Source: Chloroflexota bacterium (GTDB lineage: Bacteria > Chloroflexota > Anaerolineae > B4-G1). From it: a DNA stretch of 64,000 bases. A program made the translations under genes and the position numbers. The first letter of the stretch is position 1. Each line of letters begins with the position of its first letter. Location of the stretch: the NCBI GenBank assembly GCA_024232355.1, contig JAAEPW010000932.1, forward strand, positions 12,525-76,524, in the 5' to 3' direction. Positions 34,621 through 42,398 of this stretch are shown piece by piece. The notes beneath the pieces were generated by a model. It searched no databases. It saw nothing but the letters and a program-made list of their open reading frames with translations, and had not been told where the DNA came from.

Positions 34621-34718
34621 TTAAGACCTCGTTACTTTCAGTAGGGCGGTTTAGGCGGCCTCCGCCCGTTAACCGCCACACGGTCGGATAGCAAATCTGA
34701 CCTACTTTTGCGTCCTAC

Positions 34719-35306
34719 TCACAATCGCCGCAGCAATCCTTCCAGCCGTACCGGATCAACGGCCAGCAGGCGCGCTAGCTCGCGCCCGGCCTTGATCAGG
34801 AATGGTTGCCGCTCGTGCTCTGGCCGGGCGGCGGCGGCGCTTCGCAGGCTGGCGGCCAGCAGTTCGTCGGCTGGCACCTCGCGCGATTCGAGCACCAGCC
34901 GGAAATAGTCGAAATGGGCCGTGAACGCGCGCACCGTTTCGTCGCTGCACTGGTAGAGCCAGTCGAGGGTGATGGGCGGTTGGGCGGGCAGGCAGTGGCG
35001 GACGGTCTCGCCGTCGCCGCAGCCGACCGCCAGTATGCTGACCTCGATGGGAATCTGGCGATTCTCGCGCTGGTCGCGCACGACCTCTTCCGGCGGATTC
35101 GCGCCGATGAACTGGCGCACAAAGGGATCGTCCTCCACGCTGACGTCATAGATCAGGCCATAGATGGCGCTGCCCGGCGTCAGGCCGTCGGCCCGGACAA
35201 AGGAGCCGAAAGCGGGGATGTCGGGCGTCATTACCGCGCATCCGATGGCAAAGCCGCGCGTCCCGGCTCGCAGCACGCGGCCAACTTTTAGGTTAGTCTC
35301 ACTCAT
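34719..35306 (-). CDS. Small protein encoded between NurA and HerA, unknown
   Basis: 195 residues, no signal peptide or membrane helix. The first about 60 residues (LKVGRVLRAGTRGFAIGCAV, then SFVRADGL) look like a small beta-barrel, reminiscent of the HAS-barrel at the start of HerA, and carry a GLIYDVSVEDDPFVRQFI segment. The rest is mostly helical with ITLDWLYQCSDETVRAFTAH and FLIKAGRELARLLAVDP. I do not recognise a named family. Its ATG overlaps the NurA stop by 4 bases (translational coupling). The genetic position suggests an accessory subunit or regulator of the NurA-HerA machine; this is inference. Confidence 0.7.
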   Translation of the reverse strand: MSETNLKVGRVLRAGTRGFAIGCAVMTPDIPAFGSFVRADGLTPGSAIYGLIYDVSVEDDPFVRQFIGANPPEEVVRDQRENRQIPIEVSILAVGCGDGETVRHCLPAQPPITLDWLYQCSDETVRAFTAHFDYFRLVLESREVPADELLAASLRSAAAARPEHERQPFLIKAGRELARLLAVDPVRLEGLLRRL

Positions 35307-36472
35307 CTACCGTATTTCCTCCTGCCCTGGCGGGTCAAGGTTTTATAGTACGCTTTGGGTGAAAGGGTCGAGACCACGCCCGCGCGCAGCAGCGACGTGG
35401 TCACCATCTCGGCGAACGCTTCCCGCTCTGGGCCACTGACAAAGGCCAACTCGTCGGCGCGGGCCAGCGCGTAAGGGTAGTCGCCTGCAATGCGCGCCTG
35501 GTTGACGACTGCGCCGTGGACCAACGACAGCAGGACGGTATCGTCGGCGACCCAGGCCGGAAACTCTAGCCGGGCGATGATGGGGTCGTGGTCCTCCTCG
35601 GCTAGGTTGACGTAGCAGAAATGGATCGTGTGCCCCTCGGGGCTATAGTAATCGTGGTTGACCGATGACGGGCTGATAAAGAGGGCCGAGCGGGCACCTG
35701 CGGGCAGCAGTTTTTCAAGAACCGCGCGGTCGGGCAGATGTTCCAGGGGGTTGGGTTCCTGTTTGGCTCGGTTTGTGTCTCCCTCGACGCTGGCCAGGTG
35801 CAGCAGACGCGTCACCTCGGCGCGGCGTGGACGGCTGGTGAAAGCGGCCACGGCTGCACCGGTCTCGCGGATGCGATTTAGTTGGTCGAGATAGGCCATC
35901 ACCTTGGTGCGCCGCCATTCCTCGGACCGTTCCTCTAATACCCACAGAAGGATTGTGCCGTCTACCAATGCGACGGTAGCTCCTGGCGGCTCGACGGCGC
36001 ACAGGTCGGCCAGGCTGGTGATCTCGGCCAGGTCGCGCCGCACGTCGAGTAGGTTTCCGGCCACCAGCATCCCGCTCTCGTACACGTCGGTCTCGGTATA
36101 GCCCATGGTAGGCTGGCTGTACGCTTGCGGGGCCTCCCCGCTGCCGTGCCGGTAGACCAGGCTGCCGACGTTGATCAGGTAGTAGAGGGCCGCGCCGTGC
36201 CGGTCAGGCTGAATCTGCGAGCCGTCGGCGGCGATGACGGTGAAGCGGTCGGGAACATCCGGCGGGGGATAGTGGCCGTTGATTGGCTCATCGGTGGGGA
36301 TGGCCGCGTGGACGGCGCGGGCGGGATGGCGCAAAGGTTCGTTTTGATCGGCGTACTGGGTCAGCCAACGGACTGCCAGCGTCACCAGGTCGGCGTATTT
36401 TTGCCGGCGGGCGGCAAAATCATCGCCCATGGCCCGCACTTGTCCGGTCAACTTGCTCAGTTCAAGCGTCAC
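35303..36472 (-). CDS. nurA: NurA-family nuclease
   Basis: 389 residues, GTG start preceded by GAGGAGGG. The NurA domain shows the N-terminal catalytic motif ADGSQI (about 86-91, in FTVIAADGSQIQPDRHG), the second acidic motif in VALVDGTILLW (about 166-176), and a C-terminal ISPSSVNHDYYSPEGH region. These acidic residues bind Mn(II) in this RNase H-like 5'-3' nuclease. NurA dimers dock on the HerA hexamer; the herA gene is two genes downstream in the same operon. A promoter (36517-36545) lies about 45-75 bp upstream. Confidence 0.85.
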   Translation of the reverse strand: MTLELSKLTGQVRAMGDDFAARRQKYADLVTLAVRWLTQYADQNEPLRHPARAVHAAIPTDEPINGHYPPPDVPDRFTVIAADGSQIQPDRHGAALYYLINVGSLVYRHGSGEAPQAYSQPTMGYTETDVYESGMLVAGNLLDVRRDLAEITSLADLCAVEPPGATVALVDGTILLWVLEERSEEWRRTKVMAYLDQLNRIRETGAAVAAFTSRPRRAEVTRLLHLASVEGDTNRAKQEPNPLEHLPDRAVLEKLLPAGARSALFISPSSVNHDYYSPEGHTIHFCYVNLAEEDHDPIIARLEFPAWVADDTVLLSLVHGAVVNQARIAGDYPYALARADELAFVSGPEREAFAEMVTTSLLRAGVVSTLSPKAYYKTLTRQGRRKYGR

Positions 36473-36516
36473 CTGGACCCTCCTCGTACTTGCGGTTCTT
36501 TTTGGTAGCTATTCAG

Positions 36517-36545
36517 ATTATACTTGAGGCGTTGGGCACTGGCAA
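36517..36545 (-). promoter_or_regulatory. Sigma-70 type promoter of the NurA-HerA operon
   Basis: Read on the minus strand: TTGCCA (36545-36540), a 17-bp spacer, and perfect TATAAT (36522-36517). Transcription would start near 36510, about 38 bases before the NurA GTG. Confidence 0.65.
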
Positions 36546-36558
36546 GCGAGAATAATCA

Positions 36559-36655
36559 GACCCGCCAGGTTTTGCGAGACACTTTTAAACAAGTATAACA
36601 CTCGTAATCAGATCAAGCCTGGCTTGCAAAGGCCCTAGCGGAAACCTGGCAGGTC
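36559..36655. repeat. Inverted repeat between divergent genes
   Basis: GACCCGCCAGGTTT (36559-36572) and AAACCTGGCAGGTC (36642-36655) are reverse complements with one mismatch in 14, 69 bases apart. They lie between the divergent NurA and bicupin promoters. This could be a non-autonomous repeat or a looped operator. Confidence 0.5.
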
Positions 36656-36660
36656 TTTAC

Positions 36661-36688
36661 TTGCGCCCTGGTCAACGAGAAGTATAAT
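36661..36688 (+). promoter_or_regulatory. Promoter of the bicupin gene, leaderless or nearly so
   Basis: TTGCGC (36661-36666), a 16-bp spacer, and perfect TATAAT (36683-36688). The -10 ends 8 bases before the ATG at 36697, leaving almost no leader and no ribosome-binding site. Confidence 0.5.
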
Positions 36689-36696
36689 GTGCCAAT

Positions 36697-37377
36697 ATGA
36701 CGCGATTGAAAAAGCAAAGCATCTCTGAAATAGTCGTGGGACTGGACCGCCCGTTCTCGATGGCGAATGTCGTCTCTGTAGGCGATATTCTCGTCAGCGT
36801 CTATATCTGCCAGGGGACGCTAGATTGGCACAAGCATCTGGACAACGACGAGTTGTTCTGGGCTTACAAGGGAACTATTTTGCTGGAGAGTGAGTGGGGC
36901 AAGGTCCAGTTGCAGCCAGGTGAAGTGGCCGTTGTGCCCAAGGGGGTTGATCATCGCTCGGGCTCAGGGGGGCGGGCCAGTGTGTTACTCTTGCGCTGTG
37001 GTTTCCTTGCGGAACGGAAGAACGGTCGCCGACGCCTCTATGCGCTCTCCGGCGAGGCAAAGCTCAAGCACGTCAGTTTGGATGGAACAGTTCAGGCGCT
37101 TACTTTTCCGTTTCAGTTTCAGACCGTGGCTCGGATCGAGGGCTCGGTTTTGCAGATCGCGTGGGGAGAGGGGACGTGGCCCGTCGATGTACCGGCTGCT
37201 CACGACACACTGTTCTTTGTCCAGAACGGCACGGCGACTGTGCGTACGTCTGATAGTATGCTGCATTTACACCAGGGCGATTTCACCGTTGTACCGCGAG
37301 GCGCAATGTACCAACTCAGCACCACGCGAGGAACAGCGTTGGTGCGGTTGACACGAGAGAAAAAAGGGGGAGGATAA
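36697..37377 (+). CDS. Bicupin protein
   Basis: 226 residues with two cupin halves. The first half has the metal-site pattern HKHLDNDELFWAYKG (about 46-60) and PGEVAVVPKGVDH (about 72-84). The second half is more degenerate (HDTLFFVQNGTATV, HQGDFTVVPRGAMY). The first half keeps the His/Glu ligands, so a metal-dependent isomerase, dioxygenase or sugar-binding function is possible; the second may be structural. The substrate is unknown. The MBL-fold gene starts immediately after the stop (TAAAATG), so they are one transcript. Confidence 0.7.
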   Translation: MTRLKKQSISEIVVGLDRPFSMANVVSVGDILVSVYICQGTLDWHKHLDNDELFWAYKGTILLESEWGKVQLQPGEVAVVPKGVDHRSGSGGRASVLLLRCGFLAERKNGRRRLYALSGEAKLKHVSLDGTVQALTFPFQFQTVARIEGSVLQIAWGEGTWPVDVPAAHDTLFFVQNGTATVRTSDSMLHLHQGDFTVVPRGAMYQLSTTRGTALVRLTREKKGGG

Positions 37378-37378
37378 A

Positions 37379-38029
37379 ATGAATACGTCAACAACTTTAT
37401 TCGACAATTTGCATTGGTTAGGCCACGCTAGCTTTCGGCTCGATGGCCCGCCGACGATCTACTTTGATCCCTGGAAATTAAAGGACGGATCACCCCAGGC
37501 CGACATTATTTTGATCACTCACGAGCACGGCGATCACTGTTCTCCAGAGGATGTGAAAAAGATCAGTGGGCCCGAGACGGTGATCGTTACGATTGCACAG
37601 GCAGCGAAAGAGTTGCAAGGCGACGTGCGCGTGCTGCAACCGAGGAAAGAGTTGACGGTGGGAGCGGTGAAAATCGAGACTGTCCCGGCTTACAACATTA
37701 ACAAGTTTCGCTCTCCAGACAATCCGTTTCACCCCAAGGAAGCCGGGCACGTGGGATACATTGTCACCGTGAGTGGAGAGCGGGTCTACTTTGCGGGCGA
37801 CACCGACCACATCCCAGATATGGCGGGCTTTAACTGCGACGTAGCCTTGCTGCCGGTAGGCGGCACCTACACGATGGACGCCGAGGAAGCTGCACAGGCA
37901 GCGAGCGATATCAGGCCAAAGGTGGCGGTACCAATGCACTGGGGAGCGGGCGTTGTCGGCGAACGCACCGACGCCGAACGCTTCCGCAGCCAGTACGATG
38001 GAGATGTTGTTCTGCTGGAAGTAGAGTAG
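37379..38029 (+). CDS. Metallo-beta-lactamase-fold hydrolase (UlaG-like)
   Basis: 216 residues. Motifs: LGHASFRLDG (about 13-22), the zinc-binding THEHGDHCSPED (about 45-56), FAGDTDHIPDM (about 139-149) and a late PMHWGAG (about 184-190). This compact layout fits the UlaG-like branch, which includes lactonases and phosphodiesterases; the exact substrate cannot be assigned. It directly follows the bicupin gene and may act on the same substrate. Confidence 0.8.
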   Translation: MNTSTTLFDNLHWLGHASFRLDGPPTIYFDPWKLKDGSPQADIILITHEHGDHCSPEDVKKISGPETVIVTIAQAAKELQGDVRVLQPRKELTVGAVKIETVPAYNINKFRSPDNPFHPKEAGHVGYIVTVSGERVYFAGDTDHIPDMAGFNCDVALLPVGGTYTMDAEEAAQAASDIRPKVAVPMHWGAGVVGERTDAERFRSQYDGDVVLLEVE

Positions 38030-38133
38030 GTCGCTGCCTGGTCGACTGACAAAACTCTGCAAGTGCGAGGGCTGTGAGCGATCTGTACCAAAAAATCGTT
38101 AGAACTGAACAGCCCTGGCTTGGAAACAAAAAA

Positions 38134-38335
38134 TAGGACACAGATTTAGGCTAAAATACTCGCGCAAGGCACTGGTTCAGTTGGGTGGGATTTCTGGATA
38201 GTCAGCCAATTGTGACTCAAAAAGGGGCTTGTAGCCGAGGTTTCCATACCTCGCAGGGCCTTACGCGCTATGGAAAGCGCGGCTACATCGTAATCCCATT
38301 CAACTGAACCAGTGCCTCGCGCAATCTGTGTCCTA
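38134..38335 (+). repeat. Palindromic MITE-like element, copy 2, with inverted core
   Basis: Nested inverted repeats: an outermost TAGGACACAGATT (38134-38146) with AATCTGTGTCCTA (38323-38335), perfect; then 31-bp arms 38162-38192 and 38292-38322 with 3 mismatches; then TGTAGCC (38230-38236) with GGCTACA (38281-38287). The core holds stem GAGGT/ACCTC with loop TTCCAT (38237-38252), then stem GCGCT/AGCGC with loop ATGGAA (38265-38280). Relative to the copy at 5697-5858 the outer arms have the same orientation but the core is reversed. Confidence 0.8.
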
Positions 38336-38359
38336 AAAAGATTTGTCAATCAGAGGTCG

Positions 38360-38977
38360 CTACTCGTTCTTTGCCTTTTCCGGCACCTCGAGCACCTTGT
38401 CCACCAACCCGTACTCGGCGGCTTCTGTAGCAGTCATAAAGCGGTCGCGGTTGAAATCGGCCTCGATCTGCTCTACCGATTGACCGGTATGATCTGCCAG
38501 CAACTCGTGAATCAGGTTCTCGACGCGTTGGAGTTCCTTGTATTGAATTTCAACGTCGGGGGCGTATCCTTGCGCGCTGCCGCCGGCCGGGTGCATGTGT
38601 ACAGTGGCGTGGGGTAGTGCGTAACGGTAACCTTTTGTGCCGGCAGCCAACAGTACCGTGCCCATACTGGCCGTCACTCCCACGGCGTAGGTCGAGACAG
38701 GCGACCGTACTTGTTGCATCGTGTCGTAAATCGCCAGGCCGTGGTAGACGACGCCTCCGGGGCAGTTGATGTACATCAAGATCGGTCTGTCCTGATCTTC
38801 GCTGTCGAGGTACAGCAGTTGAGCCACGATCGTGTTGGCGACCTGGTCAGAGATGGGCATACCCACAAAGATGATGCGCTCTTTGAGCAGCAACGAGTAG
38901 ATGTCGTAGGCACGCTCACCGCGCCCCGTCGTTTGGATGACCATCGGAATCAGTGCTTGGGGGAATGTCCTGTCCAT
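38360..38977 (-). CDS. clpP: ATP-dependent Clp protease proteolytic subunit
   Basis: 205 residues, the normal length. The serine protease triad is in place: Ser104 in GVTASMGTV, His129 in VHMHPAGGS and Asp178 in [15 protein letters not shown] and the C-terminal GLVDKVL are also typical. In the His motif one residue present in most ClpP proteins (Gln in HQP) is missing, so it may be a divergent paralogue. ClpP forms a barrel that degrades proteins fed by ClpX or ClpA/C; no such ATPase gene is adjacent. The ATG overlaps the trigger factor stop by one base (TAATG). Confidence 0.88.
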   Translation of the reverse strand: MDRTFPQALIPMVIQTTGRGERAYDIYSLLLKERIIFVGMPISDQVANTIVAQLLYLDSEDQDRPILMYINCPGGVVYHGLAIYDTMQQVRSPVSTYAVGVTASMGTVLLAAGTKGYRYALPHATVHMHPAGGSAQGYAPDVEIQYKELQRVENLIHELLADHTGQSVEQIEADFNRDRFMTATEAAEYGLVDKVLEVPEKAKNE

Positions 38978-40332
38978 TACGCTTCTCCTTCTTCTGTGGC
39001 GCTTTCTGCTTCCTCGTTCTCTTGTTCCTCGGCAGAGGATAGTTCTGGAGCCTCTCCCTTGGCAATAGCGATCAGACGTTCCACCGCTTTTCCCGCCAGC
39101 AGACGGCTGTGTATGCCGGCTCGATTTTCCCTGGAACCAAGGGCTTTGCGCATCTCGTCAGCCCGATCTCCGAACGGAGCGATGATTTCCTCGATCTGTG
39201 CATCGATTTCTTCCTCGTCAATCGCAAGCTCTTCCAACGTCACCACCTCGCCCAACATCAGGGCTTGCCTGAGCCGGCTGGTGGCACGCGGCTCAAATTC
39301 TTCCCGTTGTTGTTCGATGGTCTTGTTTTGATAGCGCAAAAAATCGTCCAACGAGAGTTTCAGTTCGCGCTTTACGGCCTGCTCAAATTCTTTGACCGCA
39401 CCGTCTATTTCTTCCTCAAGCATGATGGGCGGATACTCGATTTCGGCCCGCTCCAGCGTATCGTTTATCACTTGTTCCGTGTATTCTTGGTCGATCTCTT
39501 GCTGTGTCGCTTGGCGTAGTTGCTCTTTGGTCTCTTTTTCCAGTTCTTTTAAAGACTCATAGTTGCCGACGGTGCGTGCCAGGTCGTCGTCCAACTCGGG
39601 GAGAATGCTCTCGTATACCTCTAACATTTTGACGGTGAACTCGGCCTCTTGGCCCCGCAACTCTTCCTCGGGAAAATCATCCGGCAAAATCAGGGTAAAG
39701 GTGCGTTCTTCGTCGGCTTCCATCCCTATTATGGCGTCGGTAAAGCCCGGAGCAGGTTCGTTGCCATCATCCTCTAATATGACGCGGATCTCCTCTTGCT
39801 GGAGGAACGTAACGCCTTTAGTGGTCTGGGCGACCAAATTGATCGTAGCACCATCGTCCTTGGTAACCGGGCGCTCGGCGGGGTTAAAGATTGTGTTCTG
39901 TACACGAATCTCTTCCATGGCTTGTTGGATATCTTTTTTGAACACTCTGGCTTTGCGGGCCTTGAGGCGATAGTTGCGATAGTCGCCCAAGTTCAAGACC
40001 GGGGGCAAGGAAATGGTGAACTGGAAGGTGATCGGGGTCAGTTCAATTTCCTCCAGCTGGCCCGGCATATAGGGCTCGATTTTCTCTTGCGCTATGGCAT
40101 CGCGGTAGACCTTTTCGACTATGGCTTCCGCTGCCTCTTTGCGAACCGTATCCTCACCATATCGTTGGATGATGAGTTCGTAGGGGGCTTTGCCTTTGCG
40201 AAAGCCCGGAATGTTCACCTGTTTGGCAATCTGGCGTGAAGCACGCTGCATCGCCTTTTTGGTCTGGTCTTCATCGACCTCGATGGTCAGATATAGTTGA
40301 CGGTCTGGCAATGTCTCAGTAGTGATTTTCAA
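38977..40332 (-). CDS. tig: Trigger factor (ribosome-associated chaperone)
   Basis: 451 residues. The N-terminal ribosome-binding domain has the signature [16 protein letters not shown] (G-F-R-x-G-x-x-P, about 43-58). A middle domain of FKBP type, with typical spacing, spans about 150-240 ([27 protein letters not shown]), and the helical C-terminal arms span about 250-430. The tail is acidic ([16 protein letters not shown]). The start is TTG, with AGGAGG seven bases upstream. The gene lies 25 bp after tRNA-Leu and just before clpP, an arrangement that suggests one transcript for folding and quality control. Confidence 0.92.
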   Translation of the reverse strand: MKITTETLPDRQLYLTIEVDEDQTKKAMQRASRQIAKQVNIPGFRKGKAPYELIIQRYGEDTVRKEAAEAIVEKVYRDAIAQEKIEPYMPGQLEEIELTPITFQFTISLPPVLNLGDYRNYRLKARKARVFKKDIQQAMEEIRVQNTIFNPAERPVTKDDGATINLVAQTTKGVTFLQQEEIRVILEDDGNEPAPGFTDAIIGMEADEERTFTLILPDDFPEEELRGQEAEFTVKMLEVYESILPELDDDLARTVGNYESLKELEKETKEQLRQATQQEIDQEYTEQVINDTLERAEIEYPPIMLEEEIDGAVKEFEQAVKRELKLSLDDFLRYQNKTIEQQREEFEPRATSRLRQALMLGEVVTLEELAIDEEEIDAQIEEIIAPFGDRADEMRKALGSRENRAGIHSRLLAGKAVERLIAIAKGEAPELSSAEEQENEEAESATEEGEA

Positions 40333-40357
40333 GTGTGTTCCTCCTAAATTTTGTTTG

Positions 40358-40439
40358 TGGGGAAGGCGGGATTTGAACCCGCACGGGTTGCCCCACGTGA
40401 TCCTAAGTCACGCTCGTCTGCCAATTCCGACACTCCCCC
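40358..40439 (-). tRNA. tRNA-Leu (anticodon UAG)
   Basis: 82 nt, class II with a variable-arm stem (GTGGGG...CCC). The acceptor GGGGGAG pairs with CTTCCCC, discriminator A. The anticodon stem CGTGA/TCACG carries the loop CTTAGGA with TAG in the middle (40403-40405 on plus). The T arm GCGGG-TTCAAAT-CCCGC is standard. No CCA is encoded. Confidence 0.95.
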
Positions 40440-40457
40440 ATGTCAATGCTGGCCCGC

Positions 40458-40486
40458 ATTATAACGCCTAGTGCGCGTTCACGCAA
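40458..40486 (-). promoter_or_regulatory. Promoter of tRNA-Leu, tig and clpP
   Basis: On the minus strand: TTGCGT (40486-40481), a 17-bp spacer, and perfect TATAAT (40463-40458). The expected start is near 40451, 12 bases before the tRNA. No other promoter is visible between the tRNA and tig. Confidence 0.65.
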
Positions 40487-40505
40487 GGTTGAAGATCGTG
40501 CGCTC

Positions 40506-40534
40506 TTGACAGGGAATGGTAGAACCTTTATAAT
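40506..40534 (+). promoter_or_regulatory. Perfect-consensus sigma-70 promoter of the polysaccharide locus
   Basis: TTGACA (40506-40511), exactly 17 bp, TATAAT (40529-40534): a full match to the vegetative consensus. It drives a leader of about 118 nt into the Wzz-type gene and is divergent from the tRNA-Leu promoter. Confidence 0.8.
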
Positions 40535-40658
40535 CCCATTCTGACCCCCGTGGAAGGTGGTAGCCGGTAGATCGGGAACTATGACCCGTCTGCCGGTTGC
40601 TTGCTGTCATTGCCATTCGGCCTCGGTGGTTCACAATCATATTTGGAGGTATTCTTTA

Positions 40659-42338
40659 GTGGAACAAGAAATTGACCTGCGTCAATACATTGACGTTTTG
40701 CTCAAGTGGTGGTGGCTGATCGTGGTGGGGGCGCTGCTGGCCGGGGGCGCTGCGTTCCTGGTCAGTTCATTGATGACGCCTACGTACGAGGCCACCGCCG
40801 GGGTGGTGATACTCAGGAGCCGTACAGAGTTGTCTTTGGGTTCCGAGTTTGAGTCTATCTCTGGCGATAGCTTGTTGGCAGGTGGAAATGCAAATGTAGT
40901 TGCTGCCCTCAACAAACAGCGACTTGAAAGCTTGGTCGGTATGGTGTCCAACGGCGCTATCGCCCAACAAGTCACTGACGAGTTGAGTGATGTGCTCGAC
41001 GAGGAGGAGCGAGAACCTTCCAAGTTGGTGGGACGGGTGAAGGGTGAGGTGCTCAATGGCAGCGATACCATCCAGATTATTGCTTCTCACCAGGACCCTG
41101 ATCAGGCCGCTGTCATTGCCAATGCCTGGGCGCGGGCATTCGAGGCCCACGCGAACGACATCTATGGTGAAGCTGCCCTTGCCCCCTTTGCCGATATCCA
41201 TACGCAAGTAGAGGCGGCGCGAACGGAATACGAGCAAGACCAGGATGTATGGATCGCATTTCTTTCCGAACAAGACCGTATTGGCGAGTTGCAGCGTCAG
41301 GTCGAGGAGGAAAAAGTCAGCATCGCTGATCTGCGTACGGGCCGGCAGGCACGTGTCTCAGGCGTAGTCAATAGCCAGATAGAGATACAGGGGCGATTAT
41401 TCACCACTACGGTTGCGGCAGAGATTGACTCTAGCCTGCGTGTGATAGAGAATCAGCATGACGAATTACTGCGCCGCTTTGAACGTGCCTATTTGCGCCG
41501 TCAGCGCCTGGAAGACTTGCTGGTCGAGGCACGCCTGATGCGCGAACAACTGGTTCGAGGTGGAGACGCCAGCGCGTCCACCAGTGGACTGGCCTTGCTG
41601 GCTTTCAAGTCCAGGGTCTTTGCCACGGCCGATGCGCTTCCTTTCGACGAGTCCGGCACGCTCACGTTTGACGTCAATGATACCCTGCTTCCCTTTAGGA
41701 CGTTAGAGCTTCAGCTTCCCTCGGTGGATGGGTTGTCCCCGGCAATCAGTGCCTCCGAGCAGATCTCGGACTTGGATAGTCTGATCGGCGCAATGGAAGA
41801 TGATGTCGCTACTCTGGAAGCCTATACCCAGGAGCAAACGGATGGACTGGCGCAAGGCTCAAGTTACCAATTTCTAGAAACCCTCTCACCCGAGTACCTA
41901 AACGTCGCCGATTCCCAGGCCGCACTGGCCCTGTCGAGGATGGAGGGTTGGGAGGGCATACTTGCCTACTCTTCCGTGTTGAACGAGCCTTTGTCTCAGG
42001 AGATAGCGCGGTTGGAGGATCATGTGCGTGCCCTTCATGCCGAGATCAGCAGGCTGGACGGGCTCAAGATCGATTTACGGCAAGCACGCGACCTGGCCTG
42101 GCAAGCATACAACAACCTGTTATCCAAGGAACAGGAACTTGAGATATCTATGGCCTCTGAGGGCACCGAGGTACGTTTTGCGTCGCTGGCACTGCCGCCC
42201 CGTAATCCTACTAGTCCCAGAAAGTTGATGAACACAGCAGTGGGCCTGGCACTGGGGCTGATGCTGGGAGTGTTTGGGGCCTTTTTGTTTGATTACGTGG
42301 GGGTAGGGAAACGAGAAGGCAAGAGGGCAAAGGGATAG
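40659..42338 (+). CDS. Wzz-type polysaccharide chain-length determinant
   Basis: 559 residues from GTG at 40659, chosen because TTGGAGG lies 9 bases upstream and the Wzz motif begins there (EIDLRQYIDVLLKWWWLIVV). Two membrane helices (about 18-40 and near the C-terminus, AVGLALGLMLGVFGAFLFDYV) bracket a large extracytoplasmic domain with coiled coils (about 150-500). The Pro-rich PPRNPTSPRKLMN precedes the second helix, as usual for the family. No tyrosine-kinase domain is fused. It sets polymer length together with the Wzy-type protein (55327). First gene of the locus. Confidence 0.85.
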   Translation: MEQEIDLRQYIDVLLKWWWLIVVGALLAGGAAFLVSSLMTPTYEATAGVVILRSRTELSLGSEFESISGDSLLAGGNANVVAALNKQRLESLVGMVSNGAIAQQVTDELSDVLDEEEREPSKLVGRVKGEVLNGSDTIQIIASHQDPDQAAVIANAWARAFEAHANDIYGEAALAPFADIHTQVEAARTEYEQDQDVWIAFLSEQDRIGELQRQVEEEKVSIADLRTGRQARVSGVVNSQIEIQGRLFTTTVAAEIDSSLRVIENQHDELLRRFERAYLRRQRLEDLLVEARLMREQLVRGGDASASTSGLALLAFKSRVFATADALPFDESGTLTFDVNDTLLPFRTLELQLPSVDGLSPAISASEQISDLDSLIGAMEDDVATLEAYTQEQTDGLAQGSSYQFLETLSPEYLNVADSQAALALSRMEGWEGILAYSSVLNEPLSQEIARLEDHVRALHAEISRLDGLKIDLRQARDLAWQAYNNLLSKEQELEISMASEGTEVRFASLALPPRNPTSPRKLMNTAVGLALGLMLGVFGAFLFDYVGVGKREGKRAKG

Positions 42339-42398
42339 AGAGATCACGCTTTGCTCTCGTATTTAGCGTATCAATGTTCAGTGTATAGAGGAGGCATT

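Noticed and set aside
34720..37000. NurA-HerA locus as a dedicated phage-defence island
   Set aside because: No integrase, flanking repeats or other defence genes are seen. HerA-NurA with its own vegetative promoter is more simply a DNA repair operon.
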